NCBI GenBank assembly: GCA_033439255.1
Contig: CM065890.1
Coordinates: forward strand, 1,922,001 to 1,986,000
Length of the DNA: 64,000 nucleotides
Reading direction: 5' to 3'
From: Hericium rajendrae
Lineage: Eukaryota > Basidiomycota > Agaricomycetes > Russulales > Hericiaceae
Shown here: positions 44,011 through 55,467 of the stretch, piece after piece
How positions within the stretch are numbered: the first letter of the stretch is position 1
Layout of the letters: each line of letters begins with the position of its first letter
The notes under the pieces: generated by a model
What the model saw: only the letters and a program-made list of their open reading frames with translations
Database searches by the model: none
What the model was told of the DNA's origin: nothing
Program-made: the position numbers and the translations under genes

Positions 44011-45677
44011 ACATCAGGAGAAGCAGCTGCATCACGCCGCTACGCGAGCGCAACGATCACATCACCACGCACGCACGCACGCCACCGGGGCTCCGATGCA
44101 GGCAAAGAAATGCGGCTTCTGCATTCGGCACGGGCGCGGGCCCGCGGCGTGTGTGCCACCGTTTGTCGACGCACGCCCACGCCCGCGCCGCGGGGCCGGG
44201 TGCAGGAATGAATGGGGCGTTCTGACTCGTTCTATCGAAGCGGGGGGAAGGGAGGCGATAGGGCGGGGATGAGGCCGTGCGGTGCGTCAGCACTTCGAGC
44301 TGGCCAGCCAGCGCCGGTGGACCGATGGGGCAAGGGGGATCGGCACGGGCCTTGTCGCTCGTGCGCGTATCTGCGAACCAATGCATTCAATTGTCGCCAG
44401 CGACGGGCGCGCAGGTGTAACATTGTATTGTGATGCGCATTCTGCAGGACAGCCACGTACGGATGCACATTGCAAAATTAACGTGCGATGGCGAGGGGTT
44501 ACGGGAGGCTTCTTGCGTGTACGTAGCGCGCCCCATATGGCGACAAGGAAGCGGCAGCCGGGGACGGAGAAGCCGTGCGGTTCGATGGGTGCACGTATCC
44601 TGATTGTGATGCGGGTTTGTTTTGTTGTCCGTTCGTATCCAGGGAGGCATCGTGCGGCGTCGCCGCGCACGCCATTAACACCTCGGAGGGCGACGCCGGC
44701 GGGTGGGCTCTGTGTGGCTGCGGCAGGCCCCGGGGTCCCGCGAACGGCCGGCAGGGGCGCGAACGGACCCGGCACGGGGGTGCGCTTCGACGCACAAAGA
44801 GCAGCAGAAAAGGGCTCGGCAGCGGATGCTTCGCAGAGCCCGCGCGAACAGAAGCCTCGGGTGGGGTGCGGACCCTGTTCTTGGGCGAACGTGGAACAAG
44901 GCGCCGCGCGGTGGCGCGGGCGGGCGGAGGGCCCATGTGGACGACGGTATTCGCAAGCAGTAATTGCAATGGAGAGACACAGGGGCGTACAATTAGATGG
45001 GGCCCGCCGGTTGGCGGCGAAGCACGATATGGCGGACTGTGGGAGAATGGACGCACCTAGAGAGCAATTTGACAGGCGATCAAGAAGCCAGCCAGGGAAC
45101 ATTCTGTTCCGCTGACCGGGCGCTCTGGGGAGTGCCGAGCGTGCTAGCACGGAGGGACAATAGGTTCCAAGGAAACAAACAGAAGGAAGAAAGCAAGCCA
45201 ATGTGGACTTGCGGGGCGTGGTGGCCATGCGCTGCCTGCGAAAGGCAGACGATGGTGCGGTTCCTGAGGACTGGTGGATGCGGGGAACCGTGGCCCGCCC
45301 TTTCTGCGCAGACAGATGAATAGACGCCAGAGCCAAAGAAGGCTAGGCTGACAGGGGATATCCCCGGTGGGACTGTGATACGAGGATCCAGAAATATCGC
45401 GCGAGGGGTGGGGGGGACGAAGACAGAATCGCGAGCTGGTCCTCGATGCCCTCGAACCTGCGAGAAGCTGGTGCACGATGGGTGTTATGTAGGGGACGTA
45501 AGGGAGCGCCAGGATTAAAGTAGAGATCTATCAGATAAGGAGCCGAAAGAGGAACAAAAAGGCGGGAAAAGGGCGCACGTGGTGTTTGTTTATTGTTTAT
45601 GTGTGTGGCTTTCCTTCTTTCCGTAAAAGTACAACAGCCTCGGCCTCAACCACCACGCTCCACTGCGCGACCCAACA
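44011..45677. other. Gene-free GC-rich region after the array
   Basis: Overlapping open frames of up to 349 codons exist on both strands, but they have no recognisable domain, biased residue use that follows GC content, and no splice support. I treat the region as non-coding. Its right end holds the promoter of the next gene. Confidence 0.5.
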
Positions 45678-45685
45678 TATATAAG
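45678..45685 (+). promoter_or_regulatory. TATA-like site close to the 45,714 gene
   Basis: TATATAAG lies only 29 bp before the ATG at 45714. If used as a TATA box the 5' leader would be extremely short, or the real start codon would be downstream. Confidence 0.35.
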
Positions 45686-45713
45686 CACAACCTCCTCCTT
45701 CCCGACCCCATCT

Positions 45714-46463
45714 ATGGCCGTTGTCCTCCCCACTCCCATGCCCACCCATCCGCCCTACAAACGCCAGCGTCGCACCGCTACTTCCGTCCTCGCGGGCAAT
45801 TTCGACCCACGACCCGCCCGCGACGTCCTTACCAGTCTCCTCAACGGTGTTCCCGTCAATGCCGCCGTCGAGAAGCAGGAGCAGGAGCTCGAGCAGCTGC
45901 GCAGGGAGAAGAGGGAGCGCGAGAAGGGCAAGAGAAAGGCGAAACCCGGCCCCAAGCCTCGCGATAGGCTTTCCACGCCCCAGGGCGAGCCCGTCGCGAC
46001 GCCCGAGACCCCCACGCCCGTCCATCACGCCACATCGCGCCCCGTGGTCCAGCCGCAGCCCATCAGAGCGTCGCCCTTCTGGGGCGCGCGACCCGCCATT
46101 CAGCTCCAGGCAGGTCAGCGCTCCATTTCCGTGACGCCCCCGCCCATGCCGTCCTCGCCCCCGACCACACCCGGCCCATCCATCTCATCCAGCACCTCCC
46201 GAACCTCATCCAAGCGCCCGCACACACCCACCGACGAGTACGACTCGTACAGCACGCGCGACTCGCGGTCCCCCGCTGCCCACGGCGCCCCACGTAGGAA
46301 GCGCGTCGCAGTCCGCAAGGGGTGGAAGGGCTGGGTCGAGGGCTCTCCGCCGCCGTCCGAGAAGCTTATCAATCTCGACGCGGTTACCGTGCTGCACGAG
46401 CGGCGCACACGGAGTGGAAAGAATTTCGACGCGATCGGTCTCGGCCAAGACGGTTGGGTCTAA
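45714..46463 (+). CDS. Basic coiled-coil protein of unknown function
   Basis: Single exon, 249 residues. The N terminus is Pro-rich with a basic KRQRR cluster. Residues ~50-85 form a highly charged helix (KQEQELEQLRREKRERE) continuing into KRKAKPGPKPRDR, which looks like a nuclear signal and possible nucleic-acid contact. The middle is Ser/Pro/Thr-rich and disordered. A compact C terminus (RRKRVAVRKGWKGWVEG, then SEKLINLDAVTVLHERRTR) looks conserved in type and is the likeliest functional part. No known domain was recognised. Length, codon pattern and lack of stops argue for a real gene. The start is the first ATG; a later one is possible given the close TATA-like site. Confidence 0.65.
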   Translation: MAVVLPTPMPTHPPYKRQRRTATSVLAGNFDPRPARDVLTSLLNGVPVNAAVEKQEQELEQLRREKREREKGKRKAKPGPKPRDRLSTPQGEPVATPETPTPVHHATSRPVVQPQPIRASPFWGARPAIQLQAGQRSISVTPPPMPSSPPTTPGPSISSSTSRTSSKRPHTPTDEYDSYSTRDSRSPAAHGAPRRKRVAVRKGWKGWVEGSPPPSEKLINLDAVTVLHERRTRSGKNFDAIGLGQDGWV

Positions 46464-47415
46464 ATCTTGTGCGTGGTGCCCGACACGATCTAACGGTTCG
46501 ATTCTCATCTTGCTTACAGAGAAACATCGGACAGGCGCATAGTCTCGCCAGGCCGCCCCTCTGCACTGTGGGATACCCTATACCCCTGCAGCCGGGGCAT
46601 CGTCGTACACCCACACTCGCCTCCTTTCCCGCTCCGTCCCACGCTCTTTCTTTCTCCTTTGTGTTGGTTTTATGTTGCTGCATCTCGGGAACTATCCTTT
46701 GTCGTTGGTTTCTTCTTTCTTTATATCCCTGCGCCATCTCTATCTCCATGTTTTACCCCCATCTATTTTTTTTTTCTGGTCTAGCATAACTGTGTATTTC
46801 AAGCCGCCCACTCTCCATGCAATTTGCTTTCTTGTTGCACCTACAAAAATTCGGAAAATGTTTCACCGCTTTCTTCGATAGTTTGCTCTGGTTCTGTCGT
46901 CCGCAGCTCTCACTAGATTACTACCCTATGATATGATGAATTTAGCGCAATCGTATGAGACGCTCTGCGTCAGCTACGTAGCCATGATGGATGAATGCGA
47001 CTAGCGAGCTTCATTTCTGGATCTGTCAACTGTCAGAAGTGACTCATGAGGCACTGATTGGCGACGATCGTGCGGCGGGGGCGCAACACGATGACGCCGC
47101 ACAACGTCCGAGCTCCGCGAAACTCAGCCTGGAACGCCGTCCTGGACAACGCGCGCGCCGTCCCGCTCTTTACATCCACAGCGCCCACGCTTCCACCTTC
47201 TCGCTCGCAGACTCGCTCAATCGCAGGTGCGGTCTGCTTCTGCACGCGCTGAGCTACGTACTACCACTGACACGCGTCTCCGCAGCATAAGTAGCGCTGA
47301 CGTCTTCAGCCGTGCCTCCCTCCGCTCGATTGCCAACGCCGCAACTCTACCGTCACGCCCCGCCCGCGCGGCACGCACGCACCCTCGCCCTCGATCTGCA
47401 CAAATCGGGCCCGCA
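46464..47415. other. Intergenic, tandem genes on +
   Basis: A pyrimidine-rich 3' flank up to ~46,900, then the region upstream of the MTG1-like gene. A frame from 47,091 could be a 5' exon of that gene, but its best join hits a stop at once, so I do not include it. Confidence 0.45.
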
Positions 47416-49236
47416 ATGGTGCTGCCGTTCCCCGCGCTCCCGGCGCCCCAGAGCTGGTACCCCGGGCACATGACCACCTTCGCGCGCATGCTGCCCGCGC
47501 TGCTGTCGCGCACGGACGTCGTGCTCGAGCTGCGCGACGCGCGCCTCCCGCTCACGAGCATCAACCCCTCGTTCGAAGGTGCGCCTCCACGCCTGTCTCT
47601 ATAAATTTCGGCCCGTTCCCCGCGTGCGCGTCCCACGCCAGCCGGCGCTCGATGCGAAGGCCACAATGGGGATGGAGACGTGGCGCAGGCATCCATTAAT
47701 GGAGAGCGACGGCGCTTTTTCATAGACGATCGACGAGGCACGCTCGTCTGCCGCCCACGTTGCCCCCTCGCGCTCCGCGATCTGCCTGCTTCGAACACCT
47801 CATCTGACCGCCGCCTTCCCGCAGGCCACCTGCAGCGCTGGCGCACGGAGCGCATGCGGCTCTCGGAGGAGGCGGCGGCGACGGCGCCGCTGGCGGCCGC
47901 GCGCGTGTGCGAGCGCGTCGTCGTGTTTAGCAAGCGGGATCTCGTCCCCGAGTGGGGGATCCAGGTAGCTGGGTTTCTGTGCGCTTTTTGCTCCGTTGTT
48001 TATTTTTTTTTGCGTCTAGCCGTTTAGTAGAGCGATGGCTGCGCGCTTTCCGGAGCAGCGTGTGCTGTTCGCGTCGTGGAATAAGCCGCGCGATATTAAA
48101 TTGCTGAGCGGCATGCTCATAGGTACGTCCCCTCCCCCGTCGTTCCCGCCCGCACGGCTGCTTATTTCTGTACTACGGGCTAGATATTGCGAAGGCGCAT
48201 CCGCATATGCCGGAGTTGAACGTGCTCGTCGTCGGCATGCCCAACGTCGGCAAATCGACGCTGCTTAACGCCCTGCGCAACATCGGCATTCCCGGCCGTA
48301 CGTCCCGTCCTTCTCTCCCGTCCCCATTCCCCTGCTGCATTTCTCTCCCTTCGGCCCCGCTCTTCTCCCCCGCCACCGCCTGACGCCCGCTCCCAGCGAC
48401 CCCCAAGGCGCTCCGCACGTCCGCGCAGCCCGGCCTCACGCGCGCGCTCTCCACGCGCCTCAAGCTCTCCACCGACCCGCTCGTCTACTCCTTCGACACG
48501 CCCGGCGTGATGCTGCCCTTCCTCGGGCGCGGCCCGCGCGGCGCAGAGCGCGGCGTCAAGCTCGCGCTCATCGGTGCGTACCCACCCTTCCATTTCCCAG
48601 CGCGCGCGGACGCTGACGCCATCGAGCAGCGGGGATCAAGGAGGGGCTGTACGACGTCGAAGCCCTCGCGGCGTACCTGCTCTACCGGCTCAACGTCCTC
48701 AACCCCGAAGGTCCGCTTCCCTTCCCTTCCCTTCCCTCCTTCCCTTCCCTTCCTTCTTCCCACCGCTGACGCCCGCTATTTTTTCGCCGCTCGAAAATCC
48801 ATTCCGGAATACAGCGCCGGCGTACCTCGCGCTGCTCCCGCCGGGCTCGCGCCCCGTGACGGAGATCGACGCGTTCCTGCTGCTGCTCGCGCGGCGCCTG
48901 GGCATGCTCCGCCGCGGCGGCGTCGCGGACACGCAGCGCGCGGCGGCGTGGTTCGTGCACTGGTGGCGCGCGGACGGCGCCGCCGCGTACGCCGCGCCGG
49001 GGCCCCAGCGCGGCGGGTGGGGCCTCGACCTCGAGTGGGACGCCGCGCCGGGGGAGACGGGCGCGCAGCGGGGGATGGAGGCGTGCATTGAGGCGTATGT
49101 GCGTGCGGAGGAGGCGGAGGTGGAGGAGGGCGGCGGTGTCAGCGCGACGCAGGAAAGGAAGCGCGTGAGGGACGAGAAGATTGCGAAGAGGATGGCGAGG
49201 ACGCGTGGGCGGTTGGCGGCGAAGCGCGGGGGGTGA
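47416..49236 (+). CDS. MTG1: Mitochondrial ribosome-assembly GTPase, MTG1/YlqF family
   Basis: Seven exons (47416-47578, 47825-47964, 48020-48122, 48184-48297, 48397-48573, 48630-48710, 48815-49236) close in frame to 399 residues. It is a circularly permuted GTPase: the G4 motif comes first (VVFSKRDL at residue ~95), then G1 (GMPNVGKSTLLN) and G3 (DTPG), the order that defines the YlqF/YawG group. The N terminus has SWYPGHMTTFARML, the signature that precedes the domain in MTG1 and YlqF, followed by LELRDARLPLTSINP. MTG1 acts late in assembly of the large mitoribosomal subunit. The C-terminal ~130 residues are helical and end with a basic tail (RMARTRGRLAAKRGG). The ATG at 47416 sits just before the conserved block; a targeting presequence may lie in an upstream exon I could not resolve. 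Confidence 0.9.
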
Positions 49237-49510
49237 GATGCGCTGGGGGGGTCTCTGTCGACTGGGGGAGGTTGGGGATCTGTCGGTGGGGTGATGGATC
49301 TGGCCGTGGGATGTGGCGCTCTAATACTTGTCGTCAGAAGGATATCTGATGTTCATAAGCACACAACTGATTCATATCGCTGCGGAGGCGCCCGGCGTCC
49401 ATTTAAAAGGCATGCTAGAAATACATGGATATATCATTACGAGCTATAAGAATACACTGGTACAAGATCCACAGCGAGTAGGGAGGCGAGCACAACCGTT
49501 AACGAAACCC

Positions 49511-50053
49511 TCAGAAGTCCATATAGTCTCTGCCGCTCGCCCAGGTGGACGTGGCGTCCGCGGTGCCGTAGGCTTCCTCCGGAACGGCGCCCTCGACGTC
49601 CTTGAACGAGAACTCGCGCTTGAACTTCTGCTCGAGCGAGCTGAGCGTGCCGATGAGCTTTGTGCAGGCCTCTTCGAGCGCCTGCGCGGCTGTGATCGAC
49701 CCGTCGGTCTGGATCTTGACGAGGAAGTATGGATGTAGCGGGTGGGGGACTTTGTACCCCGCAAAGAGCACCTGCGGCATGGAGAGCAGTTGGCTGAGGG
49801 GCGGGTGAGCGGAGCTACGGTGGGGTGCGGAGAAGAGGGGGGGCGACGCACGAGCGGATCAGGTTGCCGAGGGTGTGGTCTTGCTTGAGGACCTTCACCG
49901 TTGCGGCGTTGGGGATCTTGGTGTCCTCCATGACCTCGACTCTGCACAGACCGGCATGTCAGGCGGGCGCACGCGACGGGACGGGCGTCAGAGCACGCAC
50001 GGCTTCTCGCCTTCGTCGAGGACGAAGAGCTCGTATCTGTTTGGTGCGTTCAT
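49511..50053 (-). CDS. RPB11: RNA polymerase II subunit RPB11
   Basis: Exons 50053-50001, 49941-49852 and 49793-49511 give 141 residues, slightly longer than yeast Rpb11 (120). The protein pairs with Rpb3 as the eukaryotic counterpart of the bacterial alpha dimer that seeds polymerase assembly. Seen: the start MNAPNRYELFVLDEG, TKIPNAATVKVLKQDHTLGNLIR, where DHTLGNL is the diagnostic alpha-like motif, VLFAGYKVPHPLHPYF and a long C-terminal helix. The extra length is an acidic tail after EQKFKREFSF. Convergent with the MTG1 gene; start codon fixed by the conserved N terminus. Confidence 0.95.
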
Positions 50054-50836
50054 GGCCGGAGACTAGGGCTGGAAGGATGCAGGTGAGCGACATGGAAGGG
50101 ACGAGGATGATGAAGATATCATAAGCAGAACTGAATAAAATAGGTTGTCGCCATTATGCAGTGCATTCGGCGGATTGACAGATTGTGGTATAGTGTCTAA
50201 TCATTTAAAGAGGGACGGGAGTGATGCTCACCTATTATCAAGGAGGTCTAAGATATCTAGAGAAGGGAAACATCATCAGTCAAGTGATGTTCGATGAACG
50301 CGTCGAGAAAGCGGGAAAATTCAGTACACGTTTTGAGATCATGGGCCAGAGGCACTCATTGACAATAAATAATGGCATAAGCCAACATCATAACAGCATC
50401 CGCAGAGCAAAGAAATCAAAAGAACAGAATACTCACCTCCAGACAAGCAAAGGTTGAAGGAACAGACGCGACGCGGTGAAGTTTTGCAGCAGGCGCTTGA
50501 GGTGGCGGAGGTTCAAACTCCGCGTAAACCGCTCTGTCCCTTTCGAAGGCAAAAGCACTGAGGGCACCGACCGACATCGCCAAACCCTCCTCAAGGTGAG
50601 TTCATGCCCGTACCCCCTCCCAATCTCCCCAGAACGTTGTCCATGCGATCTGCGAGAGCCGAAGCTATAGTCTCGTCCTTTCCCGGAGGCGGAAGATGGA
50701 CGGTTGACGGGTGGATGGATGGCGCGGCGGATGGATGGATGGCGCGCGTGGGCGGGATTGGGACGAGGCTAGTTATGTTGGGATAGGATGATGCTGATCG
50801 ACGGATGCGTTTGCGCTTTGCTTTGCGTCACAGAAA
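50054..50836. other. Intergenic between divergent RPB11 and uL15 genes
   Basis: Contains both promoters. The sequence just before the uL15 ATG (TTTGCGTCACAG) looks like a splice acceptor, so an intron in its 5' leader is possible. A GATGGATGG stretch lies near 50,700-50,745. Confidence 0.45.
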
Positions 50837-51437
50837 ATGCCGACTCATCTGTCCAAGACCCGCAAACACCGCGGCCATGTCTCGGCCGGCCACGGACGAG
50901 TGGGGAAGCACCGCAAGCATCCAGGTGGTCGCGGTCTCGCTGGTGGTATGCACCACCACAGGTGCGTTCCACGCTTGTTTCAGCATTTGCAGGACTTCTC
51001 ACCTGCGTTCGCACAGGATTAACTTTGATAAATACCATCCCGGTTACTTCGGTAAGGTTGGTATGCGCCACTTCCATTACACCAAGAACTTGCACTGGAA
51101 CCCCACGATCAACGTCGACAAGCTGTGGTCACTCGTGCCTACGGAGCAGCAGGAGGCGACGGCGAACTCGGACCTTGCGCCCGTTGTGGATGTGTTGCAG
51201 CATGGGTTTAGTAAAGTGCTCGGGAACGGCCAGTGAGTATCGATGTTGCTTGCAGTCTCGAGCATTCTTCTAACAAAATAAAACCCAGGCTTCCCAACCG
51301 CCCGATCATTGTAAAAGCGCGTTTTGTCTCCGCGAAGGCCGAGTAAGTAGCATACTTGTTTGTAAGGGCACGATCTAATTGTTCATCACAGGGCCAAAAT
51401 CAAGGAGGCGGGCGGTATTGTAAAGTTGATCGCATGA
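50837..51437 (+). CDS. RPL28: 60S ribosomal protein uL15 (L28/L27a)
   Basis: Exons 50837-50961, 51017-51232, 51289-51342 and 51392-51437 give 146 residues, normal for the family. The glycine- and histidine-rich N terminus ([33 protein letters not shown]) is the rRNA-binding part; [20 protein letters not shown] and the C-terminal [15 protein letters not shown] complete the fold. It sits in the large subunit near the exit side and is essential in yeast. Compact introns and strong codon bias fit a highly expressed gene. Confidence 0.97.
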
Positions 51438-52187
51438 GTTGTTTTGTCTATTTTAGTAGCTTTCATTATCCTGGCCCTACCCATCCCCCCAGCATGATAT
51501 GACGATATTCCCGCAAATTCTATGCAGTCATGCCCCTTCCTATCTGTTTTCTGAGAATGTCAGCGCCATGCTTCGAAACCTATTTGAAACGCTGAGAGCC
51601 ATGTGTGAAAGCGTGCATTGCCCACGGCTAAGAATATGGCAATCCGACGGCATAAAGCCGGTTTATGCAGTTTGTAAGAATGATGTTGTGCCAGCGCACG
51701 AGGAAGACCGTCATTTGGGCTATTCGTCTCAGGGCGGATGCAATTGGGCGGAGAGCGCAGCAGAGGAGGGAATATCTGGCTCGCGCAGCTTTCTACCTAC
51801 CATTACCCCACACATCCCCACTGTGTTCGTCGTCGTCGTCATCGACGACACAGCACTGCCACTCAAAAGGCGATCTCGGCCAGTGACCCTGTATCCGGCT
51901 TATAACACACGGGCGTCTTTCGAATCTGGGTCTGCGACGGCGTCTCCACATCCCTATACTGTCTCACTCACCCACGTCCATCACCACCCACGGATTCTCT
52001 TACCTCCTCAAACTCGATGTCCGCGCTCTCAACGTGGTGTACGTCTGCTGCCCCCTGATCATTTGTTGACTTGACGACGAGCCGTTTGATCGCAGACCAT
52101 CGGCAGTACGGGTCATGGAGCACTCGTCGGCTTGCAACACCCTTTCTCGCCCGCACCGACACCAATACCTCCCGCGTAGCGACAGCC
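51438..52187. other. Intergenic, tandem genes on +
   Basis: 3' flank of uL15 and promoter region of the MGRN1-like gene. A 191-codon frame crosses it but lacks recognisable sequence or splice partners. Confidence 0.5.
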
Positions 52188-54066
52188 ATGGCTACCGATA
52201 GAAACACTGATACTAATGCCTCCAATATCATCATCGACATGGCAGGAGTAAATGACCATAGGCAGGATAAGAAGCAGGATACCCTCTTCGGCCCTAATAT
52301 CGGGATCGTGAGCAGCGGACCCGCCTGGACTGTCTCGGATGATGAGAAGAAGGCGAAAGACGAGCTGACGCCAGAAGTTGTCAAGAGTTGGGTCGAGAAG
52401 AGCAAGCAGGTGTGTTGTGTCGCGATCCTCCCAATACCCTCATTCCAATGCCCCCTAGACCATACAACCTACGACGACATTGCAAGCCCTCGTAAACCTT
52501 AAGCGACCCACTCTTAAACTCTCGCCGTTGGAGATGCATCCTTCTGACGACCCCGCTCACATAGAGTCGCACCATCACCATGCGCTCGAGTTCGAGTACG
52601 ATTGCGACTCTGCAAAGTGCGGCATATATGTCCACGTCGTCCTCTCACCCGAACAGCAGCGTTCCGGCGCCTTTGGCACCAGGTCATCCCGCCTGCTCGT
52701 CTTCGAGTCTGTCGTCGACGGCGGCTTCGGACGGCTGCTGACCCTCGACGACGGCGCACTGCTCGAGCTTGGTCGTTTCGAGCACCGCAACCGGCGCGCT
52801 TCATTCGCCCGGCCCAACCCCGAGTTGAAGTCATCGAGCACATTCGAGAAGTTGCCTAATCCAAGCGACATCTCCGAACTCCACGAGACTGCAACTGGCT
52901 CCGACTCGGCCACGCCGGAGCCACAGCCCCCTGTCCAGGAGCGTGACAGGAAGCGCCGTTTCACTGCGGGCCTGCACTTCCGCCGCCGCACGCAAAACCG
53001 CTCTGTATCGGGGCCTGCACTAGCGGTGTTGGATGCGGAGCCAGGCGAAGAGGAGAAGGCTATCGAGGAGAAGACCGAACGCGCGGAGGAGGGCGTCAGA
53101 GTGGTGATTAAGCTAACGGCCTTAGGTGAGGACGGGAAGCCCTTGAAGGTCATCAATGAGCAGAGCACGTATCTGCATGTCGTTCGATTTGGCCCGCCTG
53201 GTGCGGATGCGGAGGAAGATACGCGCCCCTGGGTTGTCAAGGTCGTGAAGCGCGAGGCTACTGTATGTTTTCTTTGATTTCCCGGCCAATATTTTATTGA
53301 CGGCTTGAGCTGTTTTAGATCGGCGTACATACATTCCATCTGCATGAGATCTACGGCCTCTCATCCTCCTCCGCACACTCTCAAACGGCGTCCGATCCTC
53401 CTGCCGCCTCGCCTACCTCAACCCAGACGCACACTTACCCACCAGTGCCTGCACCGCATCACGAGGATGAACCCTCTTCGGAGTGCCTGCTCTGCCTCAG
53501 TGCGTCTCGCGAAGTCGTTCTTCTCCCTTGTCGCCACCTCGTCGCATGCAAGGAGTGCGCGGTCAACATGGTCGAATTCGGCGCGGGCGGGTCGATCACG
53601 CATAACGAGCCTGACACGTCACTAGTCCCCGTCGTCGTCGCCCAGGCTGAGCCTGACCCACCGGCCAACAATACGGAGGGGACCGCAGACGGCGCCGCGG
53701 CGGAGGGCGAAAGCTCGCCGGCCCAGCCAGCGCCCATCCAGCCCATCGCCCCCGTTCCCCCGCACCCCCGCAGAAAGCGCCGTCCAAAGGGATGGTTCTG
53801 CCCCGTCTGCCGCCAACGTAAGCCTTTGTTCCGTTGTCCCTCCGCTATCGGCACTGACAGACGCACGTGCAGCGTACACCTCGCTCCTCCGCATCACCAC
53901 CAGCCCGCCCGGAACAGACGACAGCGAGAAGCTCGGCAAGCGCGCGTCGACGTCGACGCAGGACCACGAGGCCGCGGCGCCGCAGATCCCGCCGCTATCC
54001 GCTCGCCCGTCGATCCTCCGCGGGCTGCGCGACGGCAATGGCGATATCCCTGCCCGCATGGTCTAG
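52188..54066 (+). CDS. MGRN1/RNF157-like RING E3 ubiquitin ligase
   Basis: Exons 52188-52409, 52459-53262, 53319-53817 and 53873-54066 close in frame to 572 residues. The family has a beta-rich N-terminal domain followed by a C3HC5-type RING. Seen: LQALVNLKRPTLKL and FEYDCDSAKCGIYVHV, matching the FxFDCD...IYV core of mahogunin-type proteins; a long disordered acidic insert; IGVHTFHLHEIYG; and the RING with CLLCLSASREVVLLPC, RHLVACKEC and CPVCRQPYTSLLRI, the last reconstructed across the splice at 53,817/53,873. There is a ~75-residue Pro/Ala insert between the second and third ligand groups, so the RING is stretched. In animals and plants these ligases ubiquitinate membrane and endosomal cargo; the fungal substrate is unknown. 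No N-myristoylation Gly2 is present (MATDR). Confidence 0.87.
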
Positions 54067-55467
54067 CGCGCTCGCTGGCCGCCGGGTACTGGCGTGTATA
54101 TTCCGTCTTTCGCTTGGACCGTTCCGCTGCTCTTGTTGTTTTTGCCTCCCGCTCGTATTTGATGTACGTTTTGACTTACCGCTGTGTCTGTAGCAGGCGC
54201 CCGCGCGCCTAGTATGTGTATGATAGCTCGTGCCGTCTCGCGATCCCTTGCTCCCTTGCTTGGCCTGTCTTTACTCGCTACGTTGCTGTGACCGCATCTT
54301 ATCTTGAGTCGACCTGTTCTGCTTATCGATTTTTGCCTGTTTTTCTTAGTGCGCTTTGGAACTTAAATATATGCTTGTCTTATTTCGAGAGAATGCGCGA
54401 CGCTGGAATCGCAAGGCCGAGAGATCTGCTTGGCGATCACACCATCACAGTCGCAGATGGATCCTGAAACTTGGAAGGTATGCTCCAGCCTTCACGATGT
54501 TGTCTATACGGACATGCATTTTCTGCATGGTGATGGAGTTCCACGAAGCCTGCCCGCATCGGCGGTCTTTATTGCAACGACCGTCTCGAATAAGTATGTA
54601 GGGTCCACACGTCGATGGGCGCGTCTGATATTGGGTATGACTCTAACAGGTATAATAATAGTACAGCGGTCTATCAAACGCTGGGGGACTGCAAGATGAT
54701 TTAGAGGTGATAGTTCTACCGCTCCCTATCAAGGAGAGCGGAAAATGACCGCTAGTTTCGGATAGACGCACCCGGCAGGTCTTGCTCGCAGCGTCAAAAT
54801 CCATGAAGTCCAACGATGGGCTCTCTAGGATCTCGGGAAGCGCCATCACAAAGACAGCAAAGCCGCGCAGCCTGGTCCTCTTCCGTGTTTGCAGGCTAGT
54901 ATAAATTTCCGCGCCGAGTTAAACCCAGTACAGACAGCTGAACGTACGACGTCACGGAGCACGGCGCTGTGCCGCCAGCGACGGTGCATTCGTCACGGTC
55001 AACGTGGCCTGCCCGGCGTATGATGCGCCCGCGCCTCCTTCCTGCGCTGCATACACTGGCCGGCACGCACGTCGGCGGGGGTCATGATGCTGTCGTTCGA
55101 CGGCAGGCCGAAGCACTGCGCTGCCTATGAGTCTAGTAGAGAAGGGGGGCTTAGGACACAGCTATAGAATGGCAAGAAAGCACGAAGCCTAGAGATGCTC
55201 CGGACGATGTTGATCAGAGACGCGGAGACGTTGAAGTATTCACAGGGAAGAACTTACCGTTAAGATTTTGCAGCCCTCGTAAAATACAGTCACATAGCCC
55301 AAGACACATAATTGCTCAAAGGCAGCCATCAGCGCGCAGTTCAGGAATGCATCATCATTTGCCTTGACACCGTACAGATACCAGTAAACATCATATTCAG
55401 AGCGTCAATTGTCACGATAGCCTCATCCCTTATTCGCGGAGCATCAAGCGTACGGAGGCGAGTCAAA
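54067..55467. other. Intergenic, convergent, no gene seen
   Basis: 1.4 kb between the stops of the MGRN1-like gene and secreted-protein gene 2. Only short frames without support. Confidence 0.5.

Noticed and set aside
42100-44225. Several 100-170-codon frames on both strands across the satellite-like array
   Set aside because: Their similarity to each other reflects the tandem DNA repeat, not conserved protein; both strands are equally open.
44287-45336. 349-codon open frame on the minus strand with a 277-codon frame opposite it
   Set aside because: GC-rich sequence gives long stop-free runs on both strands; there is no domain, no splice structure and residue use simply follows composition.
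46485-46520. GGTTCGATTC resembling a tRNA T-arm
   Set aside because: No acceptor stem, D-arm or anticodon arm can be drawn around it.
47091-47236. Possible extra 5' exon of the MTG1-like gene
   Set aside because: The best donor-acceptor pair leads directly into a TAA, so it cannot be joined in frame; a different upstream exon may exist.
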